From the NCBI GenBank assembly GCA_003524365.1, contig DQHS01000334.1:8854-15993 (forward strand): 7,140 nucleotides of DNA, in the 5' to 3' direction. Source of the DNA: Cellvibrio sp. Its GTDB lineage: Bacteria; Pseudomonadota; Gammaproteobacteria; Pseudomonadales; Cellvibrionaceae. Positions 6,548 to 7,140 of this stretch are shown in pieces. Under the pieces are notes generated by a model, which worked only from the letters and a program-made list of their open reading frames with translations, ran no database searches and was not told the origin of the DNA. Within the stretch, counting starts at the first letter, position 1; every line of letters starts with the position of its first letter. A program made the position numbers and the translations under genes.

Positions 6548-7096
6548 TCAAGCGTTTTTGCGGCGCGCTGCTATCAGACCAGCCAAGCCCAATAACATCA
6601 ACAGCAAGCTTGAGCTTTCTGGTACTGGAGAGGTTTGGGTGTTGGTGAAAGAAAAGCTAAGGTCGTTGAAACCATATTCACCTTCTGGAGCACCCCACAG
6701 ATCTTCAAAGCTCACCAGAGTAACGCCCGGCAGCCAGTTCTCTTGCACGCGTGCGTGGATCAAACCATCTGCGTTGCGAGTAGCAGGGCCTGTGTACCAG
6801 CTGTCGCCGGTGTTGTGTACGAACAATTGGAATACCAACTCAGTACCCGCAGCAAAGCTGCCCAGATCCATGGTCTCACCCACAGCAGTGGCGTGATTGT
6901 TGAAGATGAACGTAAGGTTTAACAGCAGATCATTACTGTATCCAGCTGAGTTGCCTTCGTATTTGGCAACCACGTTACCGCCAGAAGCGATAACAGATAA
7001 GCCTTCAGTGCCAGAGATGGCAATTGGGTGAGCAAAAACGCTAGCGCTTAAAATAGACGCTGCAACAAAAGAGGCAATTTTGGCCAGTAAGTTCAT
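6548..7096 (-). CDS. Exported DUF4114-like protein with PEP-CTERM sorting signal
   Basis: The 182-residue product starts with a signal peptide (MNLLAKIASFVAASILSASVFA, cut after A22). A beta-rich domain follows: GTELVFQLFVHNTGDSWYTG (84-103), NADGLIHARV (108-117), then SFEDLWGAPEGEYGFNDLSFSFTN (129-152). The acidic FEDL...YGFNDLSFSF pattern is that of DUF4114, often calcium-associated. Residues 157-182 are a complete PEP-CTERM tail: a PVPE variant of the motif, a hydrophobic segment SSSLLLMLLGLAGLIAA and a basic RRKNA end. In known systems this tail is recognised and cleaved by an exosortase, and the mature protein goes to the cell surface or extracellular matrix. No exosortase lies in this window. 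The ribosome binding site is weak (GGAA about 8 nt before the ATG), and only 44 bp of upstream DNA is visible, with no clear promoter. The substrate and role are unknown; a biofilm or matrix role is only an inference from the family. Confidence 0.92.
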   Translation of the reverse strand: MNLLAKIASFVAASILSASVFAHPIAISGTEGLSVIASGGNVVAKYEGNSAGYSNDLLLNLTFIFNNHATAVGETMDLGSFAAGTELVFQLFVHNTGDSWYTGPATRNADGLIHARVQENWLPGVTLVSFEDLWGAPEGEYGFNDLSFSFTNTQTSPVPESSSLLLMLLGLAGLIAARRKNA

Positions 7097-7140
7097 ATAT
7101 TTATTCCGAATGTTGTGCCGTGGAGTGAAGTGTAGAAATT

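Noticed and set aside
6558..6922. Plus-strand open frames opposite the PEP-CTERM gene
   Set aside because: The minus-strand frame has a signal peptide, domain and sorting signal; the plus-strand translations have none.

Overview
The window looks like chromosomal DNA of a polysaccharide-degrading gammaproteobacterium of the Cellvibrio / Saccharophagus / Teredinibacter kind. This is an inference from protein style. One secreted protein joins a family 5/12-type carbohydrate-binding module to a serine/lysine-rich linker, a linker style typical of that group. Another exported protein ends in a PEP-CTERM sorting signal. The remaining genes (AraC-type regulators, an OmpA-domain protein, a RecQ helicase) fit a Gram-negative host. 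I see no rRNA, tRNA, CRISPR array, transposase or phage gene.

Layout. Positions 1-560 (minus strand) hold the N-terminal part of an AraC-family regulator with a DUF6597-like domain, cut by the left edge. A 161-bp divergent spacer follows, with a 10-bp direct repeat spaced 22 bp apart. Next is a plus-strand gene (722-2191) for an exported protein with two tandem DUF4892-like units and a C-terminal OmpA peptidoglycan-binding domain, ending at a clear intrinsic terminator (2217-2245). After a 194-bp gap with nothing recognisable comes a plus-strand AraC regulator with a cupin sensor domain (2440-3297). It converges on a minus-strand secreted carbohydrate-binding protein (3471-4259); a 77-bp two-hairpin inverted repeat lies between them. 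A 258-bp divergent spacer separates that gene from a plus-strand RecQ-family helicase (4518-6446). The helicase converges, across a strong bidirectional terminator (about 6481-6518), on a minus-strand DUF4114-like PEP-CTERM protein (6548-7096).

How the genes work together. This is not one operon: neighbours are divergent, convergent or separated by terminators. Three products are exported envelope or extracellular proteins, and two regulators flank the OmpA-domain gene. The best-supported functional pairing is the divergent DUF6597-AraC regulator with the OmpA-domain gene, because their shared spacer carries a direct repeat with the geometry many AraC-family proteins use. I found no convincing multi-gene novel system. 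The most interesting items are the doubled DUF4892 architecture, the unidentified cysteine-rich module on the carbohydrate-binding protein, and the RecQ with a relocated zinc-type cysteine cluster.
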